64,000 nucleotides of DNA from an uncultured Alphaproteobacteria bacterium (GTDB lineage: Bacteria > Pseudomonadota > Alphaproteobacteria > Rhizobiales > Aestuariivirgaceae), in contig CAMFKI010000013.1 in NCBI GenBank assembly GCA_945957365.1, positions 25,156-89,155 on the forward strand, written 5' to 3'. The number at the start of each line of letters is the position of its first letter. The first letter of the stretch is position 1. Under the pieces are notes generated by a model that was not told the DNA's origin, made no database searches, and worked only from the letters and a program-made list of their open reading frames with translations. The position numbers and the translations under genes are program-made. Shown here one piece after another: positions 61,461-64,000 of the stretch.

Positions 61461-62486
61461 TCAGGCGCTGTCGCGCGCGATGACCTCGAATTTGGTGATG
61501 ATGGTCTCCCGCGCCACCGGCGCACCCGCCCGCTCGCCCTCGATCGCCCGCAGCAGGAGGTCACCGGCACGATTGCCGATGTCATAGCAGTGCACGCCCA
61601 CCGTTGTGATGGCGGGGTGGCAGCAGCTCGAAATCTCAAAGTCGCCGAAGCCCGCAATGGCGATGCGCTGCGGCACCTTCCACTTCCGTCGATTGCATTC
61701 CATCACGGCACCGAAGGCGGAGAGGTCGGAAACGCAGATGGCGGCCTCCACCTCAGGCCACTCGTCCACTAGCCGCACCACTGCCTCGCCACCTTGCTTC
61801 ATTGAGATGGGCGGCGTGCCAAACGAGATGACGCGAGATTCGTTCAGGCCCAGCTCTGCCATCGCCGACTCATAACCGGCACGCCGGTCGGCACCGCGCG
61901 TGTCGCGATTTGTGGTGCCGCCGATGAAGGCAATACGGCGATAGCCCTTGCCATGGAGATAGCGCACCAGCGCCTTGGAGGCCTCGGCATTGGAAAAGCC
62001 GACGACATGACGCACCGGCCTTTTCGGCAGGTCCCAGGTCTCGACCACCGGGATGCCCGAGTTGTCGAGCAGCTTACGGGCCCGCGCCGTATGGCTGCCG
62101 CCGGTAACGACGATGGCCTCCGGCCTCCGGCGCAGCATGGAGCCAATCAGTTCCTCTTCCTTTTCCATCGAATAGTCGGTGTAGGCGAGAAGCAGCTGCA
62201 GCCCTGAGCCCGCCAGAGCATCGGTTAGGCCGCGCGCGGTATCGGCGAAGTTCGAGTTGTTGATCGAAGGGATGAGCGCCGCCACGAAACCGCTGCGCTT
62301 CGAAGATAGGCTGCCGGCTGACAGGTCCAGCACATAACCGAGGTCGTCCACCGCCTTCATGATGCGCAGGCGCGTATCAGGAGCGATCGAGGCGCCGTCC
62401 TTCAACGCCCTTGATACCGTCATCGTCGAGACGCCGGCGCGGGCGGCAACATCGGCCATGGTCGGTGCGGGTGCGCGCTTGGTCAT
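61461..62486 (-). CDS. LacI-family transcriptional regulator of the sugar-acid regulon
   Basis: This 341-residue repressor starts with a LacI helix-turn-helix (MADVAARAGVSTMTVSRAL) and hinge, followed by a sugar-binding core (LLLAYTDYSMEKEEELIGSM). It resembles GntR/IdnR of gluconate and idonate operons. The operator seen three times in this cluster is the even-length palindrome expected for such a protein. One copy lies 46 bp upstream of its own start, so it probably represses itself. Confidence 0.93.
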   Translation of the reverse strand: MTKRAPAPTMADVAARAGVSTMTVSRALKDGASIAPDTRLRIMKAVDDLGYVLDLSAGSLSSKRSGFVAALIPSINNSNFADTARGLTDALAGSGLQLLLAYTDYSMEKEEELIGSMLRRRPEAIVVTGGSHTARARKLLDNSGIPVVETWDLPKRPVRHVVGFSNAEASKALVRYLHGKGYRRIAFIGGTTNRDTRGADRRAGYESAMAELGLNESRVISFGTPPISMKQGGEAVVRLVDEWPEVEAAICVSDLSAFGAVMECNRRKWKVPQRIAIAGFGDFEISSCCHPAITTVGVHCYDIGNRAGDLLLRAIEGERAGAPVARETIITKFEVIARDSA

Positions 62487-62532
62487 GGTGCGGCGGTTCC
62501 GGCACTTTCCTGTTTATCGAAATCCAACGTGA

Positions 62533-62546
62533 TGTTATCGATAACG
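62533..62546. promoter_or_regulatory. LacI-type operator TGTTATCGATAACG (site 3)
   Basis: The core palindrome GTTATCGATAAC at 62534-62545 lies between the LacI-type gene and the divergent SMP-30-type gene. It matches sites 1 and 2 and is imperfect only in the outermost base. Confidence 0.83.
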
Positions 62547-62583
62547 CAACCCATCCGTCAATTCGAAATCAGGAAAGTTCGAG

Positions 62584-63519
62584 ATGTTTCACGGCCAACT
62601 CGAAGGCACAGGCGTTGAGGTTCTCGATCCGCGCTTCGAGTGCTGCATCATCGGGCACGCGCGGGTAGAGCGGTTGTGGACTGGCGCACGCTGGTCGGAG
62701 GGGCCTGCGTGGCTCGCGGCGGGGCGTTACCTCGTCTGGTCGGACATTCCCAACAACCGCATCTTGCGTCTCGATGATTGTAGCGGCGCCGTTTCCGTGT
62801 TTCGCAACCCGTCCAACAACGCCAATGGCAATACGGTCGACCGCCAGGGACGCCTTGTGACCTGCGAGCATCTGGCCCGTCGCGTGACGCGCACGAACTT
62901 CGATGGTTCCATCGCCGTGGTTGCCGACCGCTACAAAGGCAAGCGCCTCAACTCGCCCAACGACGTGGTGGTGAAGTCCGATGGCTCCGTCTGGTTCACC
63001 GATCCCCCATACGGCATCCTGTTCGATTATGAAGGCGACCGTGCGGAGAGCGAGATCGGCGCCTGCCATGTCTATCGTGCCGACCCCGATACGGGCGAGG
63101 TGACGATGGTCGCAGACGACTTTGACAAGCCCAACGGCCTCGCCTTCTCACCCGATGAAAAACATCTCTACGTGGCCGATACCGGCATCACCCACCGACA
63201 GGGCGGCCCGAAGCACATTCGCCGCCTCGATGTCCACGCGGATGGTCGAACTCTGGGAAAATCGACGCTCTTCGCCGACTGCACCGCAGGCCTGTTCGAT
63301 GGCTTCCGCGTCGATGAGGATGGCCGCCTGTGGGCCAGCGCCGCCGATGGCGTGCACTGCTATGACCCCGACGGCACGCTGATCGGCAAGATCTGGATAC
63401 CGGAACTGGTCTCGAATCTCTGCTTCGGAGGCGACAAGCTGAACCGCCTGTTCATCTGCGGAACGACCTCGCTCTACTCCATTTATCTCGCTATCAATGG
63501 CATCTCGCCTTTCGGCTAA
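62584..63519 (+). CDS. SMP-30/gluconolactonase-family lactonase
   Basis: This 311-residue protein has the six-bladed SMP-30 propeller pattern: EGPAWLAAGRYLVWSDIPNN with the metal-binding Glu, LNSPNDVVVKSDGSVWFTDPPYG, and DGFRVDEDGRLW with the catalytic Asp. Such enzymes hydrolyse aldonolactones to aldonic acids. It is divergent from the LacI-type gene and shares its operator, so it belongs to the same sugar-acid pathway and may supply the acid substrate. Confidence 0.92.
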   Translation: MFHGQLEGTGVEVLDPRFECCIIGHARVERLWTGARWSEGPAWLAAGRYLVWSDIPNNRILRLDDCSGAVSVFRNPSNNANGNTVDRQGRLVTCEHLARRVTRTNFDGSIAVVADRYKGKRLNSPNDVVVKSDGSVWFTDPPYGILFDYEGDRAESEIGACHVYRADPDTGEVTMVADDFDKPNGLAFSPDEKHLYVADTGITHRQGGPKHIRRLDVHADGRTLGKSTLFADCTAGLFDGFRVDEDGRLWASAADGVHCYDPDGTLIGKIWIPELVSNLCFGGDKLNRLFICGTTSLYSIYLAINGISPFG

Positions 63520-63605
63520 TGGGGTGGCGTCCCGTGGGCTTCGACTAGGCGCAACTCGTCTCGCACCCCTCAGAGACGTCGACAGTTGTCAATCTGGATA
63601 AGATT

Positions 63606-63655
63606 TGGCGCGCCAGACAGCACTCGATTCGGTGACTCTGCCTTAGGACGCCAGC
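63606..63655 (-). pseudogene. Decayed partial copy of tRNA-Arg
   Basis: About 50 bases starting TGGCGCGCCAGACAG and including CTCTGCCTTAGGACG align with the 3' half of the tRNA-Arg gene 128 bp away (TGGCGCACCCGACAG ... CTCTGCCTTCGGAGG). The T-loop is altered and the 5' half is missing. It is a relic of a tRNA duplication or of an element integrated at the tRNA. Confidence 0.6.
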
Positions 63656-63733
63656 GAGCCCGGAGAGTTTACCATGCGCTTGCCGGAGCCGACAGCTAGT
63701 AAGCGGCGTGCTGGTTATGTATCTGAAATTGAT

Positions 63734-63810
63734 TGGCGCACCCGACAGGATTCGAACCTGTGACCTCTGCCTTCGGAGGGCAGCACTCTATCCAGCTGAG
63801 CTACGGGTGC
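63734..63810 (-). tRNA. tRNA-Arg (anticodon CCG)
   Basis: On the minus strand a 77-base gene runs from GCACCCGTAGCTCAGCTGG to CGGGTGCGCCA, with the CCA end encoded. The acceptor stem GCACCCG/CGGGTGC pairs fully, the anticodon loop CTCCGAA gives anticodon CCG for the CGG codon, and the T-loop GGTTCGAATCC is canonical. Confidence 0.96.
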
Positions 63811-64000
63811 AGCGTGCGAACCTCCTATACCCGATGGGCATGGCGTTCGGCAATGGCTGGCGCTAAGGGGGCAGATATTTCCTAAAATACAGAGACTTCC
63901 AAGTACCTATACGGTGTCACTCACAGCACTTCTTGTACCACAAGGTGTCCCAAAACTCACGCGTAATCCGTTCCCATCCACTCATGGTTAGTGTCCCAGA
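63811..64000. other. Right edge, no gene recognised
   Basis: The last 190 bases beyond the tRNA are less GC-rich than the window. I see a short frame reading leftwards from about 63985 but no recognisable product. Any gene here continues past the edge. Confidence 0.4.

Noticed and set aside
63811..64000. Integrase gene beside the tRNA
   Set aside because: Only a short frame without integrase motifs is visible, and it lies on the 5' side of the tRNA, not the usual attachment side.

Overview
This is a GC-rich chromosomal segment of an alphaproteobacterium, most likely a member of the Hyphomicrobiales. The evidence is an iron circuit with Irr-type palindromes upstream of a bfd-bfr group, a hemP/hmu haem-uptake locus with an IsdG-type haem monooxygenase, dense ATGA/GTGA-coupled operons, and many ABC importers and LysR regulators. 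The layout is that of a soil or rhizosphere heterotroph with successive small catabolic islands. I see no rRNA, CRISPR array, prophage or intact insertion sequence. One tRNA gene (Arg, anticodon CCG) lies near the right edge.

Layout. 1-3923: end of a CUT1-type sugar importer operon with a GH42 beta-galactosidase. 3892-6665: three small oxidoreductase/NTF2-type genes divergent from a LysR regulator. 6699-13830: a minus-strand operon with a sulfopropanediol-dehydrogenase-like enzyme, a TauABC-like importer, an Asp/Glu racemase, a DegT aminotransferase and a D-cysteine desulfhydrase/cysteate sulfo-lyase homologue; this looks like C3-sulfonate use. 13966-20048: two LysR regulators, an MttB-family methyltransferase and a DMGDH/sarcosine-dehydrogenase-like flavoprotein, suggesting methylated-amine use. 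20134-22197: exported beta-propeller and exported creatininase-family proteins. 22711-27119: RND efflux pair whose pump gene is cut by an in-frame TGA. 27186-30715: GlxA-type regulator and a double-domain CaiB-like protein.

30855-40366 is iron and haem: an Irr-boxed unknown protein with bfd and bfr, then hmuV-U-T-hemP divergent from a TonB-dependent receptor, exbB-exbD-tonB, a haem monooxygenase and a HutX-like protein. 40614-50186 is the most unusual part: a tightly coupled minus-strand operon with a benzoylformate-decarboxylase-like ThDP enzyme, two nitrile-hydratase-leader-like (NHLP) small proteins, a CocE-type hydrolase, a cupin, an aromatic FAD monooxygenase and an HXXXD acyltransferase. 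It faces an alpha/beta hydrolase and is divergent from a Crp-like regulator. No standard RiPP maturase is present, so this may be an undescribed pathway.

50224-52880 holds a GST, a CGNR regulator and azlCD, with a perfect 10-bp-arm operator on the azlC start. 53076-63519 is a sugar-acid regulon: a ribose-type ABC importer, a beta-hydroxyacid dehydrogenase, gluconokinase, gluconate 5-dehydrogenase-like SDR, a 2-ketoacid reductase, L-idonate 5-dehydrogenase, a LacI repressor and an SMP-30 lactonase. All three of its promoter regions carry the same GTTATCGATAAC palindrome. The reading is 2-keto-L-gulonate to L-idonate to 5-ketogluconate to gluconate to 6-phosphogluconate. The right edge carries tRNA-Arg beside a decayed partial copy of it. 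Short dispersed repeats related to the core TTGGCGCACCNTGCGG occur at several intergenic sites.
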